NCBI RefSeq assembly: GCF_027922165.1
Contig: NZ_BSFD01000002.1
Span: 168,874 to 232,873, forward strand
DNA from: Brevundimonas intermedia
Lineage (GTDB): Bacteria > Pseudomonadota > Alphaproteobacteria > Caulobacterales > Caulobacteraceae
DNA length: 64,000 nt
Direction of reading: 5' to 3'
Each line of letters begins with the position of its first letter. Within the stretch, counting starts at the first letter, position 1. The notes under the pieces are model-generated. The model made no database searches, was not told the origin of the DNA, and saw nothing but the letters and a program-made list of their open reading frames with translations. Shown here piece after piece: positions 49,386 to 57,849 of the stretch. Position numbers and translations under genes: made by a program.

Positions 49386-49718
49386 TCAGGTTCGAGGGGG
49401 CGGGTCCTCCGCTTCCGGCTCCACCCCCGCGAGGGCGTCGGCCGGTAAACGATCGTGCACATCGGCGGAGGCCGCTACCGGGACGGCCGCGGCGGGCGTC
49501 GGAACCAGGCCATGGCAGAGCACGGCGCACAGCCGAGCGCAGCTCATCTTCACGGGATCGCAGGGGGCATCCGGACTGGAGCCGTCGGCGGGCGCCATCG
49601 GCATCGACATGGCCGCGGCCGGAGTCTCCCAGGCCGTGACCGGGCTCGACGCGAACAGCAGGGCGAACACGGCCAGAATGGCCGGCGCCCAGGCCGCAGT
49701 TGTTCGACGTCCGATCAT
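49386..49718 (-). CDS. Small exported or membrane protein of unknown function
   Basis: A 110-residue protein with an N-terminal hydrophobic signal (AWAPAILAVFALLFASSPVTA), a Met-containing stretch (AAAMSMPMAPADG) and three Cys (APCDPVKMSCARLCAVLCHG contains four). It resembles small proteins seen beside metal-resistance genes, but I cannot name the family. It may form a unit with the Cys-rich peptide downstream. The start at MIGRRTTAAW gives a proper signal; the longer upstream frame is an ArdC shadow. Confidence 0.55.
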   Translation of the reverse strand: MIGRRTTAAWAPAILAVFALLFASSPVTAWETPAAAMSMPMAPADGSSPDAPCDPVKMSCARLCAVLCHGLVPTPAAAVPVAASADVHDRLPADALAGVEPEAEDPPPRT

Positions 49719-49818
49719 CAAGCTCAATACGTCCAGCAAGACCCCAAGGTTACAGCGCAGGTGACGCGCGCGCCAGCCATGACCGGCGCGCGCCCCTGCA
49801 TCTTTTACGTCCCCGGCG

Positions 49819-50709
49819 TCAGCCGCCCTCGCCGGCCGCATGAAGAAAGTCCACGGCGCGCTGGGCGTGGGCGGCGGCTGAGAAGATGAATCGCTTGTCG
49901 TCGCGCAGCACCTCGAGCCATGAGGCGACATAGGCGGCGTGATCCTCGCGCGGCTCGAGAGCCAGCCCCAGGTCGGCGCAGAGGAAGGCGGCGCCGATTT
50001 CGGCCACCAGTTCTTCCCGGGCGTAGCCGGCGTCTCCATGCCGGCGGCGTCCGAAGTCGCGGTCGAGCCGAGCGGGGTGCCTGGTCCAGTGCGTCAGCTC
50101 GTGGCCCAGCGTCGCGTAGTAGGCTTCCGGATCGCGGAAGCTTTCGAACACCGGCATCTGCACGAAGTCCGGTCCCGGCGCATAGAAGGCGCAGCCGCCG
50201 CCATGACGGACGTCGGCGCCCGTCGCGGCGAAGAACGTCTCGGCCCGGGCGATCCGTTGACCGAGGTTCAGGACCGGCGCGGGCGCCGGGGCGGACGAGG
50301 CCGGGAGACCCTCGATCTGTTCGACGTTGAAGACCGTGTAGGCCTTCAGGAACGGAATGCGTCGGGTCGTCTCCTCCCCGGCGTCGTCATCGTCGATGCG
50401 GACCAGCTGGTCGGCGTAGACGACGGTGGAACCCTTTTCGCCCTTGCGGACATGAGCGCCCAGGGCCAGCGCCTGCCGGAAGGTCATCCAGGTGGAGGAC
50501 TGAAAGCCTCGGGCGGCGGCCTCGCCCCACAGCAGGACGACGTTGACGCCGCGGTAAGGCGTGCCGTCGTGCCGGAGGGGTCGGCTGACGCTTTCGGATG
50601 CGGCCCAGGGCTGGCTCCAGGGCCGGACGCCGGCTTCGAGCTGGGCGACGATCTGGTGGGTGATGCGGGTGTAGAGGTCGGGACGTGAGGGTTCGTTGGG
50701 GCGCGACAT
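49819..50709 (-). CDS. ardC: ArdC-like antirestriction protein with zincin domain
   Basis: A 296-residue protein. The N-terminal ssDNA-binding ArdC domain begins DLYTRITHQIVAQLEAGVRP and includes PYRGVNVVLLW. The C-terminal zinc metallopeptidase-like domain has HELTHWTRHPARLDRDFG, with a downstream Glu in EELVAEIGAAFL. ArdC proteins protect incoming single-stranded DNA from restriction during conjugation. It is a usual partner of transfer modules in alphaproteobacteria. Confidence 0.9.
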   Translation of the reverse strand: MSRPNEPSRPDLYTRITHQIVAQLEAGVRPWSQPWAASESVSRPLRHDGTPYRGVNVVLLWGEAAARGFQSSTWMTFRQALALGAHVRKGEKGSTVVYADQLVRIDDDDAGEETTRRIPFLKAYTVFNVEQIEGLPASSAPAPAPVLNLGQRIARAETFFAATGADVRHGGGCAFYAPGPDFVQMPVFESFRDPEAYYATLGHELTHWTRHPARLDRDFGRRRHGDAGYAREELVAEIGAAFLCADLGLALEPREDHAAYVASWLEVLRDDKRFIFSAAAHAQRAVDFLHAAGEGG

Positions 50710-50777
50710 GGCGGCCTCCTCAAGACGGGATTTGAAGAAGGGGCGGCGGCGCTGTCGTCAGCGCCGCCGCGGCTCGC

Positions 50778-51074
50778 TCAGCGGGACCAGATCAGGCTGT
50801 GTCCGCCATCGATCTCGACCAGCGAGGCGTAGATCGGGGCCGGGAAGCTGGGATCGTCGAGCTTGACCGACAGGTAGTCGCGGTTCTGCTGGCTCGTTTT
50901 CTTCCAGGCCGCGCCGAACTCGGTCTGGCCGGAGAAGATGCGGAAATCAGGAGCCTTGTCGTCGGTCTTGTCATTGGCCCGGAGTTGGGCCGCCTTGACG
51001 TTGAGGGTCAGGGTCTTGATCGAACCGCTGTAGCTGCCGTCCGCTTGCTGGGTGAAGGAACCGATGGTGGCCAT
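50778..51074 (-). CDS. DUF736 family protein
   Basis: A 98-residue DUF736 protein, recognisable by [40 protein letters not shown] and [20 protein letters not shown]. The family is common on alphaproteobacterial plasmids and ICEs beside ArdC; its function is not established. It lies 68 bp upstream of ardC on the same strand. An AAGGAGAG site precedes the ATG. Confidence 0.88.
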   Translation of the reverse strand: MATIGSFTQQADGSYSGSIKTLTLNVKAAQLRANDKTDDKAPDFRIFSGQTEFGAAWKKTSQQNRDYLSVKLDDPSFPAPIYASLVEIDGGHSLIWSR

Positions 51075-51104
51075 GGAAGTCTCTCCTTGCTGATCTCGGG
51101 CCAC

Positions 51105-51648
51105 GCCTGCCGCGGCCTCGATGGCGATCGGCGGACCGGAGGCCGGGCGGCCCGCAGGCGAGCACAGGGAGCCCCGCAGCGCAGCGGAGGACCGGGAGCG
51201 CGACTTTCTTGCCTCGCGAGGAAGGCCGTCCGGCCGGGGAAGAAAGTCGCGCGAACGGTTGCGGAAGCCGGACGGGCTTCGGTCAGATCAGGCCATTGAG
51301 AGGCCGCGCAAGGCTTGGCGCGTCGCAGGAGAGACGGCTGGTCACCGCCGCTTAAACCATGCGGCCAATCGCGGCGCTCGTAGGGATCGTGCCGCCAATG
51401 CCGGTGCATCCGCTCCGCCACCAAAGACGTGCCCAGGATTCACCGCTTCCGCGTCGTCGCAGCTGACGCGCGGCATGGCGACGGGCGCGGCCACGCCTGG
51501 CATGAATCTGAGGTGTCTCCTGCTATGAAGGGAACCTGAAGCAACTCCAGCTTCGTTCCCCTTCCGAGCGTTCCGTTCGAGGGACAGTCGCGGTGTCGTA
51601 AGCCAGCCGGATGAGGCGGCCGGAGCGTGCTCATCGGGAGTCAGAACA
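51105..51648. other. Intergenic region upstream of DUF736
   Basis: About 540 bp with no supported gene. It contains a long inverted repeat (51198-51252) and should hold the promoter for DUF736-ardC. Confidence 0.5.
51198..51252. repeat. Perfect 13-bp inverted repeat with inner palindromes
   Basis: GCGCGACTTTCTT (51198-51210) and AAGAAAGTCGCGC (51240-51252) are perfect inverted copies 29 bp apart. The spacer contains two smaller palindromes, CTCGCGAG and GGCCGTCCGGCC. A structured site this size upstream of DUF736-ardC could be a transfer-origin element, a regulator site or a structured leader RNA. I cannot choose between them. Confidence 0.6.
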
Positions 51649-52002
51649 ATGCGCAACTCCATCAAAATCGCTGGCTGCGGAGACAGCCCTCGGCGTCATC
51701 GCCGGTCTCGTGGCCACGAGGGTAACCGAGAGGGCGCAGACGGCGCTCTACCAGATCAAGCCGCCGAAAGTACGGGAAGAGGAAGTGCTGGAGCGACCAT
51801 GCTCTTGATGATCGACGAAGGTCTGACGCCTGTGTTCGGCTACAGTGCTCCCAATCGAGACAACCCCCTGCTCACCCAGGCTAGAGGGGTCGCCGGGCAC
51901 CTTCTCTTTGGCGCCGTCAACGCGGTGGTGACCGAGGCACTGTACCGCCTCGTCCGTCCCAAGGTAGCCGCTACAGAGCGAGCGCGGAGCATACATCGAT
52001 GA
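51649..52002 (+). pseudogene. Disrupted small membrane protein gene
   Basis: Two frames hold parts of one apparent membrane protein. One gives TALGVIAGLVATRVTERAQT and ALYQIKPPKVREEEVLE. The other gives LTPVFGYSAPNRDNPLLTQA and GVAGHLLFGAVNAVVTEALY. Together they resemble small DUF1440-like inner-membrane proteins, but two frame changes are needed. It ends overlapping the next gene's start. It may be decayed or affected by sequence errors. Confidence 0.4.
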
Positions 52003-53345
52003 CCAAACATTATGATCTTGTGGTGATCGGGACCGGGACCGCCGCCATGGTCGGAGCCATGCGGGTTCGCGCTGCTGGTCGCAGCGTCGCGGTTGTCGAT
52101 TTTCGTCCCTTTGGAGGCACGTGCGCGCTCCGGGGCTGCGATCCAAAAAAAATGCTGATCAGCGGGGCCAACGCCGTCGATCATACATGGCGGATGCGAG
52201 GCAGGGGTGTCGCCGGCGACGCCCGAATTGCTTGGGCCGACCTCATGGCCTTCAAGCGGGGTTTCACCGATCCCGTTCCCCAAAAGCACCAAGAGCGGTA
52301 CTCTGAAAGAGGCATCGACACTTTTCATGGACGGGCGCGCCTCACCGGCCGCAACAGCCTTGAGGTGGGCGAGGAAACGCTGGAGTTTTCGAACCTGCTC
52401 ATCGCCGCCGGAGCCGAACCCAGGAAACTCGGCATCCCGGGGGAAGAGCATCTGGTCACCAACGAGGGCTTCCTCGAGCTGGGTGACATGCCAAAGCGCA
52501 TTGTGCTGGTCGGCGGAGGCTATATCGCGGCCGAGTTCTCCCACATCGCCGCGCGGGCTGGCGCCGAAGTCGTAATCCTCCAGCGTGGCGAGCGATTGCT
52601 TCCCCAGTTCGACCCGGACGTGGTCGGTTGGCTCATGGAAAGCTTTCGCCAACTCGGCGTTGACGTGCGCCTCGAAACGACAGTCCAGGCGGTCGAGCAG
52701 ACGCGCGCAGGCTTTCGGGTTCACGCCCAGACGAAGGGGAAAGCCGTCGATGTCCATGCTGATCTGGTCATTCACGCCGCCGGACGAGGACCTGCGATCG
52801 ACGATCTCGGCCTTGACGCCGCCGGGGTCGAGCATGAAGGAGGCCGCCTGAAGCTCAACGAATTTCTGCAGAGCGTTTCCAATCCAGCCGTCTATGCCGC
52901 GGGCGACGCAGCCCAGGTCGGTCCGCCGCTGACCCCCGTGTCCAGCCACGACGCCAAGGTCGTGGCGGCCAACATTTTGAACGGTAACTCCGAAAGGCCG
53001 AACTATCGCGGCGTCCCGAGCGTGGCCTTCACAATCCCGCCTATCGCGGCGGTCGGGCTGACGGAGAGGGAGGCTAAGGATCAGGGTCTGCTCTACCGAG
53101 TCAAAAATCAGAAGGCCTCCGACTGGTTCACAGCACGCGCAGCGGCCGAACCCACCTTCGGCTTCAAGGTCTTGGTCGAGGAAGGGACGGAACGGGTGTT
53201 GGGCGCCCACCTCGTGGGCCCGAACGTGGACGAGGTCATCAATATTTTCGCTTTGGCGATCCGCCATGGACTGACTGCGGATGACCTCAAGACCACGATG
53301 TTCGCCTATCCGACGGGCGCATCGGATGTGGGCTACATGCTATGA
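51999..53345 (+). CDS. FAD-dependent pyridine nucleotide-disulfide oxidoreductase
   Basis: A 448-residue flavoprotein of the glutathione reductase/MerA class. The FAD-binding start is YDLVVIGTGTAAMVGA, the redox Cys pair is in GGTCALRGCDPKKM, NAD(P)H binding is at IVLVGGGYIAAEFSHIAARA, and the second FAD motif is NPAVYAAGDAAQVG. It lacks the N-terminal HMA domain and the C-terminal Cys-Cys of mercuric reductase, ending TGASDVGYML, so it is unlikely to reduce mercury as MerA does. The physiological substrate is unknown. Confidence 0.87.
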   Translation: MTKHYDLVVIGTGTAAMVGAMRVRAAGRSVAVVDFRPFGGTCALRGCDPKKMLISGANAVDHTWRMRGRGVAGDARIAWADLMAFKRGFTDPVPQKHQERYSERGIDTFHGRARLTGRNSLEVGEETLEFSNLLIAAGAEPRKLGIPGEEHLVTNEGFLELGDMPKRIVLVGGGYIAAEFSHIAARAGAEVVILQRGERLLPQFDPDVVGWLMESFRQLGVDVRLETTVQAVEQTRAGFRVHAQTKGKAVDVHADLVIHAAGRGPAIDDLGLDAAGVEHEGGRLKLNEFLQSVSNPAVYAAGDAAQVGPPLTPVSSHDAKVVAANILNGNSERPNYRGVPSVAFTIPPIAAVGLTEREAKDQGLLYRVKNQKASDWFTARAAAEPTFGFKVLVEEGTERVLGAHLVGPNVDEVINIFALAIRHGLTADDLKTTMFAYPTGASDVGYML

Positions 53346-53414
53346 CGCTCAAGCGGTGTCGCGGTAGGTTCATGGCGCCATCCGCATCGCGGATTGGAGC
53401 GAAGGAGGGATCCC

Positions 53415-53651
53415 TTGGAGAGGCAGTCCGACACCATCCAGTTCACGGTGATCCGGGGCGACGGCGACTGGCGGGTGCTTCGCGATGGCCGACCCTCAGG
53501 GCATTTCGACTTCAGCGTCGACGCCATAGAGTCCGCGCTCGTGAAGGCGACGACGCTGATCGACAAGGGCGAGCAAGTGGAAGTCTTTGTCCAGGACGCG
53601 GCCGGCCAGTTGCGTCAGGTCGATCCGGTCGGCGGGGAAGTGCTCCACTAA
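53415..53651 (+). CDS. DUF2188-like small protein
   Basis: A 78-residue protein with the pattern IQFTVIRGDGDWRVLRDGRP, then DAIESALVKATTLIDKGEQV and VFVQDAAGQLRQVD, resembling DUF2188. The TTG start follows AAGGAGG at six bases, better than any ATG. It lies 69 bp after the flavoprotein gene. Function unknown. Confidence 0.6.
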   Translation: MERQSDTIQFTVIRGDGDWRVLRDGRPSGHFDFSVDAIESALVKATTLIDKGEQVEVFVQDAAGQLRQVDPVGGEVLH

Positions 53652-53680
53652 GAGGACGGCGATTCCGACCTCGTCGCCTT

Positions 53681-54802
53681 TTAACCCGTCCACTCGAGTG
53701 CGAAATCCGGAGTGAGCGCGATCAAGCCTGTTTCGATCTGGTTCCAGGTCAGGCGGAGCGCCTTCAGATCTTCGGGCGTGAACAGGTGCGCATGGTGCGA
53801 CGCCGCGCGCAGCTTCCCGGCCTGCTTCAGAAGATCGAACACCGCCTCTGGGTCGTCGAAACCAGCCTCGAAGATCGCCTGGAAATGCTCCGGATGGCTC
53901 ATGATCCGCGCGTAGTGGGTGTAGTCGGCATGGTCGAAAACCTCGCCTCCCCGCTTCTTCCACTTCCCCAGCAAATCCTTGCAGTCGCACAGCGGCAGGC
54001 GCTCGTCCGCCCAGTCCTCACCGTAGGTCTCGGCCATCACGGCATCTAGAATTTCCCTCAAGGTCAGTTCGTAGCGGTGAACCAGAGTCTTGGCGCGCTT
54101 CACATGCGGCGGGGCCGAGTTGGCCTGAAGGCGGGCCTTCAGGCGACGGCGCTTCTCCGCCATCGTCAGGAGACGCCGTCTCGGCCAGTGCGCAAGCCGC
54201 AGTCCCGCCGCGTCGAGGAAACTGCGATAACCGGCCAGATTGGCGAACTGCGGCATCTCCGTGATGGAGAAGGCGCCGACCGCCTCTCGCACTCCCCGCG
54301 TCAGCCGGTCGCTCTCGGCGAACATGTCGGCCATCGCCGAGGCCCGCGCGAAGGCCTCGATCTGGGCGGGTCGCCCGATCGCCAGGGCGCTCGCGCCAAG
54401 ACCACTGTCCGACAGTCGGAGGATGCGATCGACGAAACTGTCCGTCGGCGTCCTGAAGCGCTCGAGACCATCCGGCAAGGCGAAGCCGGCGGACAGTTGC
54501 GCGATCCGCTCGGCCTGCTCGATCAGGCCATTCGGAAACGCGGCGCGATAGACGCGGTCCGCGTCGGTCTGAGCCCTCATCAGGGCGCCGACGCCCTGCA
54601 TCCGGTCCATGAACGGGTTACGACCCATCGCGGCCAAGGCCAGCGGGGTCTCCAGCTTCATGCGCTCGGCGATGCCGAGCACGCCGCTGGCCCGCAGCAT
54701 ATCGTGCTGTCGGCGGACGTCCTCAAAGGGATCGGCCATCCGTCTTGCGGCGTCCAGCGTCGCGCGCATGCTGGGCGGGATCAAATCACGCGGAAGGGTC
54801 AT
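53681..54802 (-). CDS. Uncharacterised protein paired with the MNT-HEPN gene
   Basis: A 373-residue protein I do not recognise by name. The first half is helical and Arg/Asp-rich with no signal peptide. The C-terminal 150 residues include LCDCKDLLGKWKKRGGEVFD and KLRAASHHAHLFTPEDLKAL. The R-x4-H pattern in RAASHHAH followed by an acidic helix recalls HEPN RNase domains (Swt1 type), an inference. Its start overlaps the MNT-HEPN gene by 17 bp, so the two form a coupled pair. Confidence 0.6.
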   Translation of the reverse strand: MTLPRDLIPPSMRATLDAARRMADPFEDVRRQHDMLRASGVLGIAERMKLETPLALAAMGRNPFMDRMQGVGALMRAQTDADRVYRAAFPNGLIEQAERIAQLSAGFALPDGLERFRTPTDSFVDRILRLSDSGLGASALAIGRPAQIEAFARASAMADMFAESDRLTRGVREAVGAFSITEMPQFANLAGYRSFLDAAGLRLAHWPRRRLLTMAEKRRRLKARLQANSAPPHVKRAKTLVHRYELTLREILDAVMAETYGEDWADERLPLCDCKDLLGKWKKRGGEVFDHADYTHYARIMSHPEHFQAIFEAGFDDPEAVFDLLKQAGKLRAASHHAHLFTPEDLKALRLTWNQIETGLIALTPDFALEWTG

Positions 54803-55706
54803 CGCTCGCCGCTTCGCGCAGATGGGCCAGCCGTTCCTCGCACACAGTCGTCGCCAGCGCGCGCAGCACCTCAACCCGCTGGGTCAACCAGGTCAGTTCC
54901 TCGACGCTGATCTTGTAGTGCTTGGAGTAACGAGCCTTCACATAGGCCTCGCGCAGCAGCTCGAAGCAGCGGCGCTCGAACTTGGTCTCGCGCGGCCAGG
55001 CCTCGGCCAGGCGGGCGTCGATCGCCTCGCACTTCTTGCGCAGGAAGGCGAGGTTGTGCGCCTTGCCGCTGTAGAGCGTCACAACCAGCAAAACGCAGTG
55101 GTAGAGGTGTTCAGCCGATTGATGAAGGTTGAACGCGGCGAGCTTAGGATCAGCGCCCTCGCCCATATAGAATTTCGCGCCACGAGCAAAGCTGGCCGAA
55201 CTCTGCGTCCAATCTCCGAAGAACTCCTCCGCTTCCTTAAGGGCAACCTGAGCTTTCAGGTCAGCCGGCTTGCGCAGCTTGGCGCCGGGCGTGTCGAAGA
55301 GAACGATGCCCTCACGCACGATGTCGGCCCAGAAGTATCGCCCGCGGTCCAACTGCTCGTTCACGTCTTCCAGACTGTGCACGATAAGGCTCACCGGCGT
55401 GCGGATCAGGGTCTCGCCCGGCATCAGCTTGTTCTCGGCGTCATGCCAGAACTCGCCGTCGGTCAGATCCTCATGATCGACAACGATCAACAGATCGAAA
55501 TCCGAGAAGTAGCGTCCGACCGGATCATGGACCCAATCGCCGCGCGCATACGATCCGTAGAGGATGATCTTGAGGATCTTGCCGTTCTTCAGCCGCTCGG
55601 CCCGACGGGTCGAGACGGTTTCGGCGAACGACTCGCGGATCACCTCGACCACCCGGCGCAGTTCCACCTGCTTGCGCGGCGGCAGATGATCGATCGAAGT
55701 CTTCAT
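54786..55706 (-). CDS. Nucleotidyltransferase-HEPN fusion protein
   Basis: A 306-residue fusion. An N-terminal minimal nucleotidyltransferase domain has GSYARGDWVHDPVGRYFSDF followed by DLLIVVDHED (G-S and D-x-D catalytic pattern). A C-terminal HEPN domain has FNLHQSAEHLYHCVLLVVTL and ends AYVKARYSKHYKIS. MNT/HEPN proteins act in toxin-antitoxin and defence systems by AMP transfer and RNA cleavage. It is the first gene of a two-gene operon. The ATG at 55706 gives MKTSIDHLPPRKQ. Confidence 0.8.
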   Translation of the reverse strand: MKTSIDHLPPRKQVELRRVVEVIRESFAETVSTRRAERLKNGKILKIILYGSYARGDWVHDPVGRYFSDFDLLIVVDHEDLTDGEFWHDAENKLMPGETLIRTPVSLIVHSLEDVNEQLDRGRYFWADIVREGIVLFDTPGAKLRKPADLKAQVALKEAEEFFGDWTQSSASFARGAKFYMGEGADPKLAAFNLHQSAEHLYHCVLLVVTLYSGKAHNLAFLRKKCEAIDARLAEAWPRETKFERRCFELLREAYVKARYSKHYKISVEELTWLTQRVEVLRALATTVCEERLAHLREAASDDPSA

Positions 55707-55752
55707 GACGCGAGTCTCGCGCAACGCGTGCATCGGGGCAAGGCGCGAAGCC

Positions 55753-56112
55753 TCAGTTCTGGATCAGGCGGATCAGGGTTCCGTCCGGGTCGATGAGCGC
55801 GCCGATCCGCATGCCCGACTCCTCGATCTTGGGCGCGTGCAATCGGGGTTGGCCCCAGCACGTCTCCGGCAGTCCGGTGCCAAGGCACACGGCGTAGAAC
55901 GCGTCGAGATCGTCAAGCCGCAGGCAACAGCTGAGGTTGCTGGTCAGCGGATCAAGTTCCGGGTGCGGGAAGAACTCAAGCGTCAGCCCGCCCCGTTTCA
56001 GGATCATCCACCCTTCGTCGCGCCAGCCCTGCTGGAAGCCCAGTCGAGTGTAGAACTGGGACGTAGCTTCGAAATCCCGCGACGGCAGGTTGGGCGTGGC
56101 GTGATCGGTCAC
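55753..56112 (-). CDS. Glyoxalase-fold bleomycin-resistance-like protein
   Basis: A 119-residue VOC/glyoxalase-fold protein with NLPSRDFEATSQFYTRLGFQ, MILKRGGLTLEFFPHPELDP and FYAVCLGTGLPETCWGQPRL, like bleomycin-binding proteins (BLMA/BLMT). These sequester drug rather than catalyse. The start is a GTG giving VTDHATPNLPSRDF. It is the last gene of the minus-strand run from merT. The ligand is not certain. Confidence 0.78.
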   Translation of the reverse strand: MTDHATPNLPSRDFEATSQFYTRLGFQQGWRDEGWMILKRGGLTLEFFPHPELDPLTSNLSCCLRLDDLDAFYAVCLGTGLPETCWGQPRLHAPKIEESGMRIGALIDPDGTLIRLIQN

Positions 56113-56146
56113 GGCGAACTCCGGAATGCAGCAGTGCCGCCTAAGC

Positions 56147-56365
56147 CTAGCCGCAACAGCCCTTTCCATCCACCTGGATCGGCGGACACGGCACGTCGGC
56201 ATAGGAGCAGAACACGCAGCAATCGCCGGGTTGAGGCTTCAGCTTCACGCCGCAACCGAGGCAATCGTAAAACCAGATGCAGGCGTCGGTGGGCATGGTC
56301 TCGGTCGCGACGTGACCGCAGTGCGGGCAGGTCAGCGTCGATTCCAGAACGATGGCGGGGCTCAT
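56147..56365 (-). CDS. GDCCVxC-domain small protein
   Basis: A 72-residue Cys-rich protein with two zinc-ribbon-like CPHCGH and CLGCG motifs and the signature GDCCVFCSYADVPCPPIQ. It ends GKGCCG. This family is linked to mercury and other metal genes and may carry the metal. It is coupled to merT (ATGA overlap). Confidence 0.83.
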   Translation of the reverse strand: MSPAIVLESTLTCPHCGHVATETMPTDACIWFYDCLGCGVKLKPQPGDCCVFCSYADVPCPPIQVDGKGCCG

Positions 56366-56748
56366 CGCATGGCCGCCAGTCGCGGCATGGCCCATGGTTC
56401 GATGTAGGGCTGCCAGGCCAGGGACAGGACGATCAGCAGGCTGGCGATCACCAGCAGCCAGAACGCCAGACGCGAGGGCCGGCGGCAGGATGCGTCCTTC
56501 CGACACATCCGCAGGCGACGCCAATGCAGCAGCCAGCCGGCGGCCAAGATGACGGCGGCCAGAAGCGTCAGCCAGGTTCGCGCGCCCGCGATGACCGCGG
56601 CGCCGGCGAAGGACACGCCCGCCACCGAGAGAGCCAGAGGCAGTACACAGCACGCGGCCCAGGCGAACACCGAGGCCACACCGCCGATGGCGGCCGAGGC
56701 GCTGACGGCGACCTCAGGAATATTGGGCCGGTCTTGATCGATGGCCAT
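56362..56748 (-). CDS. merT: MerT-like mercuric transport protein
   Basis: A 128-residue inner-membrane protein with three helices. The first carries the Cys pair in FAWAACCVLPLALSV, and a second Cys pair lies in the cytosolic loop (MCRKDASC). MerT brings Hg(II) into the cytosol for reduction. No merP or true merA is seen in the window. It is divergent from merR with a MerR-type promoter between. Confidence 0.82.
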   Translation of the reverse strand: MAIDQDRPNIPEVAVSASAAIGGVASVFAWAACCVLPLALSVAGVSFAGAAVIAGARTWLTLLAAVILAAGWLLHWRRLRMCRKDASCRRPSRLAFWLLVIASLLIVLSLAWQPYIEPWAMPRLAAMR

Positions 56749-56774
56749 GGGGCCTCCCGTTCGATTTCTGCTAC

Positions 56775-56805
56775 AGGCTACAACCCGTAGCCGCTACGGG
56801 ATCAA
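56775..56805 (-). promoter_or_regulatory. MerR-type merT promoter with 19-bp spacer
   Basis: On the minus strand, -35 TTGATC and -10 TAGCCT are separated by 19 bp. The spacer contains the dyad CCCGTAG-CGG-CTACGGG (56784-56800). This is the configuration MerR untwists on metal binding. It controls merT-GDCC-bleomycin genes and lies beside the merR start. Confidence 0.82.
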
Positions 56806-56810
56806 GAGCC

Positions 56811-57218
56811 ATGTCCGCACGAAGTTTGACGATCGGGCGCCTCGCAGAGAGCGCCGGGGTGAACTTGGAAACGGTGCGCTACTACGAGCGGATCGGCCTG
56901 ATGCCCGCCCCGGCCCGCACCGAGGGCGGACACAGGAGCTATGAGCCGGAACACGCCCAACGCCTGCGCTTCATCCGCCGGTCCCGCGAACTGGGATTCG
57001 GCATCGACGCCATTCGGCGGCTGATCGCGTTGAGTGAGCCGGGCGTCCAGGCCTGCTGCGAAGTCCGCGACATGGCCCAGGACCACATCGCCAGCGTGGA
57101 CGCCAAAATCGCGGATCTGGAGCGGCTCCGGACGGTGCTTAAGCAGGCCGTCGCGGACTGCAGCGAAGGCGGGCGGGTTCGGTGTCCGGTGATCGCAGAA
57201 CTCGGATCGATCGCATAG
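56811..57218 (+). CDS. merR: MerR-family heavy-metal regulator
   Basis: A 135-residue MerR-type regulator with the N-terminal SLTIGRLAESAGVNLETVRY helix-turn-helix and YERIGLMPAPARTEGGHRSY. Three Cys positions typical of mercury MerR are present: QACCEVRD near residue 83 and a C-terminal DCSEGGRVRCPV pair. The C-x7-C loop is one residue shorter than Tn501 MerR. Together with merT this favours mercury sensing, but other soft metals are possible. Confidence 0.86.
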   Translation: MSARSLTIGRLAESAGVNLETVRYYERIGLMPAPARTEGGHRSYEPEHAQRLRFIRRSRELGFGIDAIRRLIALSEPGVQACCEVRDMAQDHIASVDAKIADLERLRTVLKQAVADCSEGGRVRCPVIAELGSIA

Positions 57219-57261
57219 GTGATGACCTGCGCACCCTGTCGAGCCGGTAGGGTCCTGGCAA

Positions 57262-57834
57262 TCACGCGCCGATGACGCCGAGGTGCTCAAGCAGGATCAT
57301 CAGACGGAGCGCGACAAGCGCGAGCCCTCCCAGAAGCTCGGCGATCTTGCCAAAACGCTGGCCGACGGCCCGGCCAATCAGCATGCCGATCGTGGTCAGC
57401 AGGAAGGTCGTGACGCCGATTGAGGCCGCGATAACCCAGATATTGGCTCCGATGAAGGCCAGGCCGACGCCAACAGCCGCCGCGTCGATGCTGGTCCCGA
57501 CCGCCATGGCGATCAGCGCCCAAGGTCCGGACCGGCGTGGGGCATCCTCAGCCAGGGGACGGGTCGCTTCCCAGATCATCTTGCCGCCAACAGCGGCGAG
57601 GAGGCCGAAGGCGATCCAATGATCCACGCGTTCGACGAGGCCTGCAGCGACCATGCCGAGCCCCCAGCCAATCACCGGGGTGATGGCCTCGATACACCCG
57701 AATACCAGGCCTGCCTTCACGGCGCCGGCCAGGTTCGGTCGATGCAAAGCACCACGCCCAACGGCGGCGGCGAAGGCGTCGGTAGACATGCTGAGAGACA
57801 GAACGGCGATGGCGACAGGAGTCATGACGAGCAT
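57262..57834 (-). CDS. mntP: MntP-family manganese efflux pump
   Basis: A 190-residue protein with six hydrophobic helices. It has the MntP pattern LSLSMSTDAFAAAVGRGALH in helix 1, whose acidic residue is conserved, and GTSIDAAAVGVGLAFIGANI in the second half. MntP exports Mn(II). Its upstream leader contains a yybP-ykoY-type riboswitch, which agrees with manganese control. Either of two close ATGs could start; the first was used. Confidence 0.9.
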   Translation of the reverse strand: MLVMTPVAIAVLSLSMSTDAFAAAVGRGALHRPNLAGAVKAGLVFGCIEAITPVIGWGLGMVAAGLVERVDHWIAFGLLAAVGGKMIWEATRPLAEDAPRRSGPWALIAMAVGTSIDAAAVGVGLAFIGANIWVIAASIGVTTFLLTTIGMLIGRAVGQRFGKIAELLGGLALVALRLMILLEHLGVIGA

Positions 57835-57849
57835 CCACCCGGCAACGAA

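Noticed and set aside
51999..53345. Calling the flavoprotein mercuric reductase (MerA)
   Set aside because: It lacks the C-terminal vicinal Cys pair and the HMA domain and is not adjacent to merT.
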